Shown here: one piece after another, positions 43,649 through 52,624 of the stretch
Layout of the letters: the number at the start of each line of letters is the position of its first letter
Position numbering within the stretch: the stretch's first letter is position 1
Assembly (NCBI GenBank): GCA_030531185.1
Contig: JAUNOG010000002.1
Coordinates: 1 to 64,000 of the forward strand
Length of the DNA stretch: 64,000 nucleotides
Source: Ruminococcus sp.
Lineage (GTDB): Bacteria > Bacillota > Clostridia > Oscillospirales > Ruminococcaceae
Direction: 5' to 3'
Notes under the pieces: model-generated
Told to the model about the DNA's origin: nothing
Seen by the model: only the letters and a program-made list of their open reading frames with translations
The model's database searches: none
Position numbers and translations under genes: made by a program

Positions 43649-45313
43649 CTAACAAAGCGAATATTTTTTCAGTATTTCCTCTTTATCCTTAATCGACGCA
43701 TTGCGTATTTTTTCACGCAGAGGAAGTACCAGCGAAGGCGATACGGAAAGCTCGTCAATACCCATTGCCAGAAAGACCTCCGTAAGCTCAGTATCTCCGC
43801 CAAGCTCGCCGCATATTCCTATCCATGCGCCGTTTTTATGAGCATTGTCCGCCGTGAGCTTTATCATTCTGAGAATTCCCTGATGACGCGTATCGCAGAA
43901 ACGGTCAAGCTTAGGGTTCTGCCTGTCTATCGCAAGGGAATACTGCGTAAGATCATTGGTGCCCACACTGAAGAAATCGACCTCGGCGGCAAGCAGATCG
44001 CTTATCATCACCGCGGCGGGAGTTTCTATCATAATTCCTATTTCTACATCGTCTTTAAACGGTATACCGTCGGCGGCAAGCTCAGCCTTGACCTCCGAAA
44101 CAACGGCTTTGATCTCCTTTATTTCCTCAAGCGAGATTATCATAGGAAACATAATTCCCAGATTTCCGAACATTGACGCTCTGTACAAGGCTCTCAGCTG
44201 AGTTTTGAAAATCTCGGGACGGGTAAGACAAATTCTTATTGCACGGTAACCGAGAGCAGGATTTTCCTCCTTGTCCAGACCGAAATAATCTATCTGTTTG
44301 TCCGCCCCAATATCGAGAGTACGGATAATGACCTTTTTCCCCGCCATTCTTTCCAGCACCTTTTTATAGCAGCGGAACTGTACCTCTTCATCGGGATAAT
44401 CCTTGCTCTCAAGATAGAGAAACTCACTGCGGAAAAGACCTATTCCTCCCGCGTCGTTGGCAAGCACCGCACCCATATCCCCGAGACCGCCGATATTTGC
44501 GTAGACGTTTATCTTCTGTCCGTCGGGAGTGATATTTTCTTTGCCTTTAAGGTTCTGGAGCAGTTCCCTGCGGTGGATTTCTTCCTGCCGCTTTTTCTCC
44601 GTTTCCGTCTTGATATCTTCGTCGGGGTCTATATAAATTACGCCCGTTTTGCCGTCCACAACAGCCTCTCTGCCGTCGTATTCCTCTAAAAGAGCGTCGC
44701 CAAGGCCTATCACGGCGGGAATATTCATAGTTCTCGCGAGAATTGCCGTATGTGAATTAGACGCTCCGCGTCTTGTGCAGAAAGCCAACACCTTGGATTT
44801 GTCAAGCTGTACCGTTTCGGACGGCGCAAGATCGTCCGCGCAGATTATGGTTTTGCCGTCGGAGCTGTCCTCCGAGCCTGATTTATTCATAAGATTGCGC
44901 AGCAGTCGGTCGGAAATATCCCTTACGTCGGCGGCGCGCTCTTTCATATAATCGTCGTCCATTGACGAAAACATTTCGGCGAAATTATCCGCTGTGACCG
45001 CAACGGCATACTCGGCGTTGAGTTTCTGCGAAACTATAAAGTTCTGTATCGAGTCCAGATAATCCTCGTCCTCTATCATCATCTGATGTATCTCAAATAT
45101 CTGAGCGTTGGTCTCTCCGACCTCTTTCAGAGCCTTTTCGTACAGCTCCGAAAGCTGTAAAAGAGTAAATTCCTTAGCTCGGTCAAATCTTTCGAGCTCT
45201 GCGGCGGTATCATCGATATGAACGCGCTTTACGCAGATCTCGTCCTTTTTATAAAAGCTTATTTTGCCTATGGCAACGCCTCCTGAAACGCCTTTGCCGC
45301 GCAGTTCGGTCAT
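43649..45313 (-). CDS. ptsI: PTS enzyme I (phosphoenolpyruvate-protein phosphotransferase)
   Basis: General PTS component that moves phosphate from phosphoenolpyruvate to HPr. The 554-aa length is near the usual 570. The phospho-histidine region is GASNSHTAILART, and the PEP-binding C-terminal domain has GIGLFRSEFLYL, RTLDIGADKQIDYF and SVGTNDLTQY. It is the last gene of the sucrose operon, 24 nt after HPr. GAGAGGGGG precedes the ATG. Its place inside a sugar-specific operon suggests that sucrose is the main or only PTS sugar here. Confidence 0.94.
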   Translation of the reverse strand: MTELRGKGVSGGVAIGKISFYKKDEICVKRVHIDDTAAELERFDRAKEFTLLQLSELYEKALKEVGETNAQIFEIHQMMIEDEDYLDSIQNFIVSQKLNAEYAVAVTADNFAEMFSSMDDDYMKERAADVRDISDRLLRNLMNKSGSEDSSDGKTIICADDLAPSETVQLDKSKVLAFCTRRGASNSHTAILARTMNIPAVIGLGDALLEEYDGREAVVDGKTGVIYIDPDEDIKTETEKKRQEEIHRRELLQNLKGKENITPDGQKINVYANIGGLGDMGAVLANDAGGIGLFRSEFLYLESKDYPDEEVQFRCYKKVLERMAGKKVIIRTLDIGADKQIDYFGLDKEENPALGYRAIRICLTRPEIFKTQLRALYRASMFGNLGIMFPMIISLEEIKEIKAVVSEVKAELAADGIPFKDDVEIGIMIETPAAVMISDLLAAEVDFFSVGTNDLTQYSLAIDRQNPKLDRFCDTRHQGILRMIKLTADNAHKNGAWIGICGELGGDTELTEVFLAMGIDELSVSPSLVLPLREKIRNASIKDKEEILKKYSLC

Positions 45314-45337
45314 AACGCTTCCCCCTCTCAGAAAAAA

Positions 45338-45595
45338 TTACAGATTGGCTTCAAAAAACGCTTTCATCTGAACCGCCGCTTTCTCGGCGTTATCTCCCTC
45401 GCAGGAGACTTTTACAGTATCTCCGCGCTTGACACCCAGTCCCATAAGAGCGAAAACCTTTGTCGCCTCCGCTACCTTGCCGTCCTTTTCCACCGTTACC
45501 TTACAGCCTGCGGCTTTCGCGGCTTTTACAAGCAAGCCTGCGGGTCTTGCGTGGATACCTAATTCGTCCTTGATCGTATATTCAAAATTTGTCAT
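45338..45595 (-). CDS. ptsH: HPr phosphocarrier protein with Lys at position 46
   Basis: An 85-aa HPr that accepts phosphate from enzyme I at His 15 (GIHARPAG) and passes it to IIA. An ungapped alignment from memory with Bacillus HPr places Lys 46 (ATKVFALMG) where Firmicutes HPr has the regulatory Ser 46 (LKSIMG). It would therefore not be a normal target of HPr kinase, and CcpA-type catabolite control through this protein is unlikely. GGAGG precedes the ATG. Confidence 0.92.
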   Translation of the reverse strand: MTNFEYTIKDELGIHARPAGLLVKAAKAAGCKVTVEKDGKVAEATKVFALMGLGVKRGDTVKVSCEGDNAEKAAVQMKAFFEANL

Positions 45596-45626
45596 TTTAA
45601 TTCCTCCGTTCTTGATTTGCGGGTTG

Positions 45627-46112
45627 TTATTTTACATACGTAAGCGCCACCGTTTCGCCTGCCGCTGCCGTACCGTAATTGCATTTAATGCTCTTTACTT
45701 CGTCAATATTGGTAATAAGCACTATAACGTATGTAGGCAGACCCTGAGCCTTGATGTAATCGAAATCCACAACGGCAAGGGGCTGTCCCGCAGTTACCCG
45801 CTGTCCGTTCTTGACCTTAGCCTTAAAGCCTTTTCCGTTAAGTCCGACTGTGTTTATTCCGATATGAACCAGAATTTCCAGTCCGTCGTCGGTCTGTATT
45901 CCGTACGCGTGCATAGTATCCTGCACGTCCACTATTTTTCCGCTTACGGGAGACAAAATCTCGCTGCCTGTCGGAAGTACAGCATAGCCGTCGCCAAGGA
46001 TTTTCTCAGCGAAAACAGGATCGGGCAGTGTTGCCACGTCTACAATTTCTCCGCTCTGAACTGCAAGCAGTTCAGGCTTTGACTGTACGGTTTCTTTCTT
46101 CTTAAAAAACAT
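45627..46112 (-). CDS. PTS glucose-family IIA protein
   Basis: A 161-aa stand-alone IIA of the glucose/sucrose superfamily, which takes phosphate from HPr and passes it to the IIB domain of ScrA. The phospho-histidine motif LVHIGINTVGL and the second histidine region TMHAYGI are present, along with ILSPVSGKIVDV. ScrA here has only IIB and IIC domains, so this separate IIA completes it. Two bases separate it from the kinase gene upstream. Confidence 0.92.
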   Translation of the reverse strand: MFFKKKETVQSKPELLAVQSGEIVDVATLPDPVFAEKILGDGYAVLPTGSEILSPVSGKIVDVQDTMHAYGIQTDDGLEILVHIGINTVGLNGKGFKAKVKNGQRVTAGQPLAVVDFDYIKAQGLPTYVIVLITNIDEVKSIKCNYGTAAAGETVALTYVK

Positions 46113-46114
46113 AA

Positions 46115-47101
46115 TTATCCCTCTTTCTGTAATACTATGAAGTCGTTGAGTTCGTCTAAAGTACCGTATGAGGCTATTGCTCCTTTACGGGTCACGCTGA
46201 GCGACGAGTAATAGTTTGCAAAGCCGATGTATTCGTTCAGCTTTTCCTGCGGCAGCTCTGCAAGCCGTGCAGGAGTTATACCGTCCTTTAACAGACAGTA
46301 CAGAAATGCGCCGATTATCGAGTCTCCCGCACCCGTGGTATCGGCAGCCTTTACCGAAACTGCGGACGCCTTGGCTATGCAGTTTCTTGTGATCACCTCA
46401 GCTCCGTCCTTACCCTTTGAGAAAAGTACCGCTTTGAGCTTACCGTACTTCTCAAAAAGCTCCCGAACGGCAGTTTCTATAGAACTGCACCCCGTTACAA
46501 ATTCCAGCTCTTCGTCGGAAATTTTAAGAATGTCGGCGTATTTGCAGAACTCCTTTACCGTCGCTCTGCATTCTTCGGGGTTATCCCACAGCGGAAGTCT
46601 TATGTTAGGGTCAAAGCTTATGACCGCTCCGTTTTTCTCCGCCGTTTCAATAGCTTTGATGTGCGTACGCTTCATCGGAGACTCCACGAGAGCGACCGAA
46701 CAGAAATGCAGAATTCCTGCGTCGGAAAGCCACTCATCTTTGAAGTCCGACGGCTCGAACAGCATATCCGCCCCGGGCTTACGGTAAAAAGAGAAATCCC
46801 TGTCGCCGTCCGCCTTTAACGATACAAATGCAAGAGACGTGTTAGCCTTATCTGTTCTTAGGATCGACGAGGTATCCGCTCCGATACCGTTCAAAACCTC
46901 CTCAATGTAATCGCCGAATGCGTCTTTTCCAAGCTGAGTGATCATTCTGCTCCTGCCGCCGAGCTTCGCCACAGCCGCCGCCACATTGCAGGGAGCACCC
47001 CCGCAAACACGCTCAAAGGACGTAACGTCTTTCAGCGCACAGCCCTTCTGAGCAGGAATAAAATCTATCAGCGCTTCTCCGATAGCCGCACAAATCTTCA
47101 T
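46115..47101 (-). CDS. scrK: Fructokinase-like PfkB carbohydrate kinase
   Basis: A 328-aa PfkB kinase that would phosphorylate the fructose released by sucrose-6-phosphate cleavage. PfkB signatures are GGAPCNVAAAVAKLGG near the N-terminus and DTTGAGDSIIGAFL (catalytic Asp, about 264) near the C-terminus. The ATG at 47101 fits GAGAGGA 8 nt upstream; an in-frame ATG at 47119 is also possible. Position between scrB and IIA supports fructokinase over other PfkB enzymes. Confidence 0.88.
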   Translation of the reverse strand: MKICAAIGEALIDFIPAQKGCALKDVTSFERVCGGAPCNVAAAVAKLGGRSRMITQLGKDAFGDYIEEVLNGIGADTSSILRTDKANTSLAFVSLKADGDRDFSFYRKPGADMLFEPSDFKDEWLSDAGILHFCSVALVESPMKRTHIKAIETAEKNGAVISFDPNIRLPLWDNPEECRATVKEFCKYADILKISDEELEFVTGCSSIETAVRELFEKYGKLKAVLFSKGKDGAEVITRNCIAKASAVSVKAADTTGAGDSIIGAFLYCLLKDGITPARLAELPQEKLNEYIGFANYYSSLSVTRKGAIASYGTLDELNDFIVLQKEG

Positions 47102-47120
47102 CGGTATCAATCCTCTCATA

Positions 47121-48557
47121 TTATTTCGATAAATCCGTTATGTTGAATGAATTCATTTTCCAGAGCTTAGTATTAACATTTTCGGCTCTTATTATTGCGC
47201 CCTTCTGATTTTCCTCGGGGTAATAGCGTGAGGAAAAGACCTCCTCGCCGCCGTTTGCAAATATCTCCACAGACGACGCGTCCGCAAGTATTCTCAGGCT
47301 GTCAAGGCTCTCAAGCTGTACCGAACGGGACTTTCTTCCCCTGCCCGCGGCTCCGAATTCAAGGGTAAGCAGTTTGTTTCCATAGCTTATCCTGCAATCC
47401 TCACGGATAATTATTTCAATATCCTGCGAGTTGATTTTGTACGTTTCCATATCGAAAATATCTGCGTCCGAAATTACCGCCTCGCCCGTAACATTACGTT
47501 CCGTGCATTCGCGTCTCAAAGCGTTCAGCTCCTTGACGGGATACTGATACAGCTTTTCGCCTTTTCTGAAAAGCTCTCTGGGACAGGTAAGCATATGCAT
47601 CCAGCCCATATCATGCGTGGGATTTTCGTAATATCCGTCCAGATCGGGAAGTCCCAGCCAGCCTATCTGAATACGTCTGCCGTTTTCGTCCTCAAAGGAC
47701 TGCGGAGCGTAGAAATCAAATCCCCTGTCCAGCTCCGTAAATTCTCCGAGAGTATAATCCCCTCTGAAATCTCCGCTAAGCGGGAAATATCCGCTCTGAT
47801 ATACGTTATTGTACTTATATCCCTCTGCCTCAACTCCCTGCGGAGACACCGAAAGGAACCACTGGCCGTCCAGCTCGAACAGATCGGGACACTCCCACAT
47901 AAATCCGAATTTTTCCTTTGAGTTAAGAGTGTTTATATGTTTCCACTCATACTTATCCTTACTTTCAAAAACAAGGACCTCGCCCGTATCGTCAATACGT
48001 CTTGCGCCAAGCACCATATAGTAAACGCCGTCCAGCTTAAACACCTTCGGATCGCGCACGTGGCAGGTACAGCTTTCAGGGTAATCCGAATTATCCATAA
48101 GCATTTGCTTTTCGGGGAACACAATTCCGTCCTCCGAAACTGCGATAACTGTATTGTGCTCCCTGCCCCCCGTAACGTAATCGTAATCCTTACCGCAGAG
48201 CTTTACATTGCCTGTGTAGAAAAGATACATTTTGCCGTCCTCGGCTATTGCCGAACCGCTGTATACGCCGTGACAGTCAAACTTTTCGTCCACGCAGAGC
48301 GCAGGCTTGCGGTACTCGTAGCTGATAAAATCCTTGGTGGTAAAATGTCCCCAGAAATTCGTGCCCGGGCAGGTATTGTAAGGAGAATACTGAAAAAATA
48401 TATGGTAAACTCTGTTAAAACGGCACAAGCCGTTGGGGTCGTTCATCCAGCCCGTTCTGGGCGAAAGGTGAAATTTAGGTCTCCATTTCTGGTCTGTACT
48501 TGCATTATCCTCCAAAAGACGGCATACCTGCATTAGATTTTTGGTTTTTGTATTCAT
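47121..48557 (-). CDS. scrB: Sucrose-6-phosphate hydrolase (GH32)
   Basis: A 478-aa cytoplasmic GH32 enzyme that cleaves sucrose-6-phosphate to glucose-6-phosphate and fructose. The catalytic nucleophile region GWMNDPNG, the RDPKVF transition-state Asp and the acid/base Glu in WECPDLFEL are all present. The C-terminal beta-sandwich ends SSRYYPEENQKGAIIRAEN. No signal peptide. GGAGGAA precedes the ATG. It follows scrA by about 140 nt that hold a small repeat. Confidence 0.94.
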   Translation of the reverse strand: MNTKTKNLMQVCRLLEDNASTDQKWRPKFHLSPRTGWMNDPNGLCRFNRVYHIFFQYSPYNTCPGTNFWGHFTTKDFISYEYRKPALCVDEKFDCHGVYSGSAIAEDGKMYLFYTGNVKLCGKDYDYVTGGREHNTVIAVSEDGIVFPEKQMLMDNSDYPESCTCHVRDPKVFKLDGVYYMVLGARRIDDTGEVLVFESKDKYEWKHINTLNSKEKFGFMWECPDLFELDGQWFLSVSPQGVEAEGYKYNNVYQSGYFPLSGDFRGDYTLGEFTELDRGFDFYAPQSFEDENGRRIQIGWLGLPDLDGYYENPTHDMGWMHMLTCPRELFRKGEKLYQYPVKELNALRRECTERNVTGEAVISDADIFDMETYKINSQDIEIIIREDCRISYGNKLLTLEFGAAGRGRKSRSVQLESLDSLRILADASSVEIFANGGEEVFSSRYYPEENQKGAIIRAENVNTKLWKMNSFNITDLSK

Positions 48558-48585
48558 AAAATTCCTCCTGTGGGAAATCGGTCGC

Positions 48586-48680
48586 GGAAATCAATTTTGA
48601 TTTCCGAAGATGTAAGAGGTTAGAAAAGGTGCGCCGCAGACGCATTTTTATATCAAGTTCCTAACTTCTGCGGAAATCGG
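48586..48680. repeat. Inverted and direct repeats between scrA and scrB
   Basis: Contains the palindrome GGAAATCAATTTTGATTTCC (48586-48605) and an inverted pair AGAGGTTAG / CTAACTTCT around a GCGCCGCAGACGC core, plus a direct repeat GCGGAAATCGGT-like. Part of it (TAAGAGGTTAGAAAAGGT) resembles bases 2-19 of this window, so it may be a dispersed element. It lies within an operon and might lower downstream expression. Confidence 0.4.
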
Positions 48681-48699
48681 TATCGTAAAATTCGTACCG

Positions 48700-50094
48700 T
48701 TATGCTTGCGCTTTTTCCTTTTCTTTATACCCGAACAGCCAAGTAAGCACAAACGCCACCGCCATAGCCACACACATAGAAATTATATATTGCAGAGGGT
48801 GGTTCAGGTGAAGCAGTATCGCAAATATTCCCGTTACGCCCGTAGCAGTCGCGCCAAGGTTGAACAAGGAAGCTACCAGAGCTCCGCAGGCTCCGCCTAT
48901 GGAACCGCATATGAAAGGCTTAAAGTATCTCAGATTAACGCCGAAGATAGCAGGCTCGGTGATACCGAGCATACAAGACAGCGCCGACGGGAAAGCGAGC
49001 GACTTTGTTTTCTTGTCCTTAGTTTTAAGAGCTACCGCAAGGCACGCCGCGCCCTGAGCCATATTCGCCGCAGATGCAAGAGGCAGCCAGTGAGTTACAC
49101 CGTATTCTCCGAGCTGTCCCAGATCGATGACCGTGTACATATGGTGGATACCGCCTACAACCGTTGTTGAATAAAGACCGCCCATAACGAACGAACCGAT
49201 ACCTAACGGGATCTCGATAAGCTTCTGTACTCCCGTGATAATTCCGTTTTCGATAGCCACGAATACAGGACCCACAAAGGTAAATACCACAAATCCCGTA
49301 ACAAGCAGGCTCACGAGCGGAGTTACAAACAGGTCGATTATCTCGGGAACTACCTTGTGCAGTTTTTTCTCTATCGTTGCAAGTATAAGCGAGGCAATTA
49401 TTATCGGAATAACGTGTCCCTGATAGCCTACCATATGAACGTCGTAAAGTCCGAAGATCGAGAACGACTGCTGATATCCTTCGGAAGCCACCGTCCACGC
49501 GTTCTGAAGATCGGGATGTATAAGAAACATTCCTATGACCGCTCCGAGGTAGGGATTTCCTCCGAAAACCTTTGTTGCCGAATATCCGATAAGGATAGGC
49601 AGGAAGGTGAACGCAGCGTTGCTGAGCAGATTGATGATCTTGAAAATATAACCGTTGGTATTGATAGAAATAATATCGTTGCTGTTCATAAAATTAAGGG
49701 CTTCCATAATACCCATAATAAGACCGCCCGCAACGATCGCAGGGATAATGGGAACAAACACGTCTCCCAATGTCTTGATAAGTCTCTGGAACCGGTTGCC
49801 TTTCTTTGCAGCCTCGCGTTTCATATCCTCCTTGGAGGTCTCCTGAACGCCTGCAGCGGCAATGAATTCGTCGTAAACCTTATTGACCGTACCTGTTCCG
49901 AAAATTATCTGAAGCTGTCCGGAGGCAATAAACACGCCCTTTACTCCGTCAATATTTTCGATTTCTTCTTTGTTTACCTTTTTCTCGTCGACCAGTACCA
50001 GTCTCAGGCGGGTAGCGCAGTGTGCCGCCGTAACCAGATTTTCTTTTCCGCCGATTTTCTCAAGCACATCCGACGCAGATTTTTTAAAATCCAT
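48700..50094 (-). CDS. scrA: PTS sucrose-specific transporter IIBC
   Basis: A 464-aa membrane transporter that imports sucrose and phosphorylates it to sucrose-6-phosphate. The IIB domain (1-85) carries the phospho-cysteine in AAHCATRLRLV (Cys 26); the IIC domain has about ten membrane segments with GGLIMGIMEALNFM and the conserved HPL/GITEPAIFGV stretch. It lacks its own IIA, provided in trans by the operon. ATG 50094 follows AAGGAGTG. First enzyme gene after the operators. Confidence 0.93.
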   Translation of the reverse strand: MDFKKSASDVLEKIGGKENLVTAAHCATRLRLVLVDEKKVNKEEIENIDGVKGVFIASGQLQIIFGTGTVNKVYDEFIAAAGVQETSKEDMKREAAKKGNRFQRLIKTLGDVFVPIIPAIVAGGLIMGIMEALNFMNSNDIISINTNGYIFKIINLLSNAAFTFLPILIGYSATKVFGGNPYLGAVIGMFLIHPDLQNAWTVASEGYQQSFSIFGLYDVHMVGYQGHVIPIIIASLILATIEKKLHKVVPEIIDLFVTPLVSLLVTGFVVFTFVGPVFVAIENGIITGVQKLIEIPLGIGSFVMGGLYSTTVVGGIHHMYTVIDLGQLGEYGVTHWLPLASAANMAQGAACLAVALKTKDKKTKSLAFPSALSCMLGITEPAIFGVNLRYFKPFICGSIGGACGALVASLFNLGATATGVTGIFAILLHLNHPLQYIISMCVAMAVAFVLTWLFGYKEKEKAQA

Positions 50095-50151
50095 AATAAC
50101 ACTCCTTTTCACCGCTGTAATCGGTATTGTGTATTTTTATGCCGTATGGTT

Positions 50152-50205
50152 ATCAATGAAACGTTCCATTGATGTGAAATTGATTTTATGTGAAATCAAT
50201 TTCAC
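50152..50205. promoter_or_regulatory. Operators in front of scrA
   Basis: A 22-bp near-perfect palindrome centred on AACGTT (50152-50173) resembles a LacI-family or CcpA site. It adjoins two tandem 16-bp copies of the GTGAAAT-NN-ATTTCAC type at 50174-50189 (degenerate right half) and 50190-50205 (perfect arms). All lie just downstream of the -10 box, so a bound repressor would block initiation or early elongation. Confidence 0.75.
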
Positions 50206-50220
50206 ATCTTCTATGGTTAT

Positions 50221-50249
50221 ATTATAGTCCAAATATTTCATTTTGTAAA
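50221..50249 (-). promoter_or_regulatory. Promoter of scrA
   Basis: TTTACA (50249-50244), 17 bp, TATAAT (50226-50221), minus strand; predicted start near 50214, within a few bases of the operators. Confidence 0.8.
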
Positions 50250-50302
50250 TTCGTATACTGCATAATTTTTCTCGGGAATGTTTATTGATTTTGCACAAAA
50301 AT

Positions 50303-50318
50303 CTGAAATCAATTTCAC
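50303..50318. promoter_or_regulatory. Upstream ScrR-type operator
   Basis: CTGAAATCAATTTCAC, 15 of 16 bases equal to the downstream operator. About 113 bp from it, suitable for looping. Confidence 0.65.
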
Positions 50319-50406
50319 AAGTCGGCAATTTGCCGTAATTATTCCGTATAAAAAGCGCGGAGCCGTATGCAGCTATCGGTATCGGCAATGTACTCGGTTT
50401 ATAAGG

Positions 50407-51396
50407 CTAACGGACTTGCGTGCTCTGTCTGATTATAAATTCATAGCCAAGCCTGATTTTTTCGTCTGAGGAATTTTTTCCGTTCAGCTTATTTATCATC
50501 ATTCTGCACGCCTCTAAGCCACCCGTTTTATAGTGAAGTCTTATGGTAGTCATAGGCGGCGTAAGATATTTTGACATTTTTGAGTCTCCTACTCCCGCAA
50601 GCTTTATATCCTCGCCGATCCTTAGCCCTTGCTCGGAAAGAAAATTCCTTGCGCCGAGAGCAATGGTATCGGTAGCGCAGAAAACTCCGTCAAAAGACTT
50701 TCCGGACTCGAATATCTTTTTCATCGCGCCGTATCCGCCCTCCATATTGAAATTAGACTCGGCTGTAAGCTCGGGATAAAACGGCAGCCCCGCGTCCTCC
50801 AAAGCTTTCAAAAAGCCGTCCAGACGGGCTTTTCCCGCAGATTTGTCCTTAGCTGTACAATGTATACAGGCAATGTTTTTACAGCCTATTTCCGCCAGAT
50901 GAGAGGTCACCGTATGAGCCGCTCCGAAATCGTCATAGTAAACGCTTGAATATTTTTTCTCGCATTGTGCCAGAACAACGATCGGCTTAGGATAGTTCTT
51001 TAAAATCTCATGGTGTTTACGGGAAAACATAGTACCGATAAGAATGATGCCGTCAACAATATTATTACTGAAAATATTGAGAAAATCCAGTTCCTTGTCA
51101 AGGGAATTGTAGGTATTGGCAAGAAGTATGTTATATCTGGTGCCTCTCAGTCCCTCTGTAATTCCGTCTACCATACGCGAGACCGACTCGGAGGAAAGCC
51201 TCGGAACGATCACGCCGATAAGATTATGCCGTTTTGTACGCATTGCCTGAGCCGACTGAGAGGGAGTGTATCCCGTATCCTCTATCACCTTTCGTATAGC
51301 TTCCTTTTTTTCTTCGCTTATGTAGCCGTTGTTAAGGTATCTTGACACAGCGGAGGGCGATACTCCCGCAAGCTTGGCAATTTCACTGATATTCAT
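50407..51396 (-). CDS. scrR: LacI-family repressor of the sucrose operon
   Basis: A 329-aa LacI-type regulator: helix-turn-helix ISEIAKLAGVSPSAVSRYLNNG at the N-terminus, the hinge YTPSQSAQAMRTKR, and a sugar-binding core ending RQSTQVR. It lies directly upstream of scrA on the same strand. Matching GTGA..TCAC operators occur before both scrA and its own gene, so it probably represses the operon and itself until sucrose or sucrose-6-phosphate is present. The ligand is inferred from context. Confidence 0.88.
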   Translation of the reverse strand: MNISEIAKLAGVSPSAVSRYLNNGYISEEKKEAIRKVIEDTGYTPSQSAQAMRTKRHNLIGVIVPRLSSESVSRMVDGITEGLRGTRYNILLANTYNSLDKELDFLNIFSNNIVDGIILIGTMFSRKHHEILKNYPKPIVVLAQCEKKYSSVYYDDFGAAHTVTSHLAEIGCKNIACIHCTAKDKSAGKARLDGFLKALEDAGLPFYPELTAESNFNMEGGYGAMKKIFESGKSFDGVFCATDTIALGARNFLSEQGLRIGEDIKLAGVGDSKMSKYLTPPMTTIRLHYKTGGLEACRMMINKLNGKNSSDEKIRLGYEFIIRQSTQVR

Positions 51397-51435
51397 AAAT
51401 TTAAGAAACCTGTCCTTTCGTAAAAAGCTAAAAAT

Positions 51436-51451
51436 GTGATATTGATTTCAC
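51436..51451. promoter_or_regulatory. ScrR-type operator before scrR
   Basis: GTGATATTGATTTCAC, about 40 nt upstream of the scrR ATG; probably autoregulatory. Confidence 0.7.
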
Positions 51452-51616
51452 ACTTTATATTATAACACATTTTCGGAAAATTAAAAGAGTATTTTCTTAA
51501 ATTTAATACTCTGCCAGAAAATTTTGTTGATTTCCTATTATTCCGCGTAAATAATTTGTACAATATATCAAAAATCAAACGGAAATCTTATCTTTTAATA
51601 TCTTTCTTCGGACATC

Positions 51617-52489
51617 TCACCTTATCTGCTTTTTTCTGAACTCACTCGGCGTACATCCCGATATTTTTTTAAATTGCCTATTGAAGTTTGATAAATTGTG
51701 AAATCCGCTTTCAAAGGCTATCTCCGCCACAGTTTTATCTGTATCGGTCAAAAGTTCGCAAGCAGACTTTATGCGCAGATGAGTGATATATTCAATAGCG
51801 CCTATTCCTGCGGACTGCTTAAAACGGCTCATAAAATAGCTCTTACTCAGATGCGAAATTTCTGCAAGCTTATCAACAGTAATATCCTCTTTAAAATTAG
51901 CTTTTATATATTCGACGGCAGGACGAATCACATCGCTGCGATTGATTACGCTTTCAGTTTTCGGATAAATATCGCCGCTTTCTTCAAGCAGCCAAAACAG
52001 CTTAAGCAATTCACTCTTCAGTAAAAGATCATTTGCGGCTGTGTCGCCCTTTGCACACGATATTATGTTTTCTGCCGTCGTTCTGAGTTCATTATAATAA
52101 TAATGTTTTTTCGTTATACGACAGTTTATTTGACAGTTTCCGCTGATTATCGGACGAATACATTCGTTAAAGCTTCTGTCATTGTTAAGCGATCCAAGCA
52201 TTTCCTTATCAAATACCAACGTATCGTAAATATAATTTGCGTCTTCAATCGGATAAACCGCATGAAGCATATTGGGCGCAATGATTATTATATCGCCGCG
52301 ACAGCTCACAAATCTTTCGTCGCCGCAGATAAATTCTCCGCAGCCCTCCAGAATATAGTTTAACTCAAATTCGCTGTGCCAGTGCAGCGGAACATTTGCA
52401 AAATATTCGGGAATATTAGATTTATAATAGCTGAAGGATCTAAACTGCGAGCTGTGACGTCTGTTTTCTTTGGACATCTTGTTGATCAT
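51617..52489 (-). CDS. AraC-family regulator
   Basis: A 290-aa regulator with an N-terminal cupin-like sensor domain (VPLHWHSEFELNYILEG, about residue 33) and a C-terminal pair of helix-turn-helix motifs (ITVDKLAEISHLSKSYFMSRFK; VAEIAFESGFHNLSNFNRQF). Such proteins typically activate adjacent sugar-use genes; the divergent GH13 gene 136 bp away is the obvious target. GGAGAAAA precedes the ATG. The inducer is unknown. Confidence 0.88.
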   Translation of the reverse strand: MINKMSKENRRHSSQFRSFSYYKSNIPEYFANVPLHWHSEFELNYILEGCGEFICGDERFVSCRGDIIIIAPNMLHAVYPIEDANYIYDTLVFDKEMLGSLNNDRSFNECIRPIISGNCQINCRITKKHYYYNELRTTAENIISCAKGDTAANDLLLKSELLKLFWLLEESGDIYPKTESVINRSDVIRPAVEYIKANFKEDITVDKLAEISHLSKSYFMSRFKQSAGIGAIEYITHLRIKSACELLTDTDKTVAEIAFESGFHNLSNFNRQFKKISGCTPSEFRKKQIR

Positions 52490-52526
52490 AATTTTCTCCT
52501 AAAAATATTATAGTATCATTATATAG

Positions 52527-52562
52527 TAGTATTTGCGTGGATTTCCTCACGCTTTTATAGTA
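52527..52562. promoter_or_regulatory. Inverted repeat between the AraC and GH13 genes
   Basis: Imperfect palindrome with arms TAGTATTTGCGTG and CACGCTTTTATAGTA around TTTCCT, in the divergent promoter region. A candidate regulator site, by position. The GH13 -10 box (TATAAT near 52599) has no good -35, in line with activator dependence. Confidence 0.5.
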
Positions 52563-52624
52563 TTATATCATATAGAAAAGAAAAACACAACCTTTGTTAT
52601 AATAATATTCAGGAGGTAATTATT

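Noticed and set aside
49357..50172. 271-codon plus-strand frame opposite scrA
   Set aside because: Antisense to a confident PTS IIBC gene; no promoter or ribosome site, and it runs through the scrA operators.
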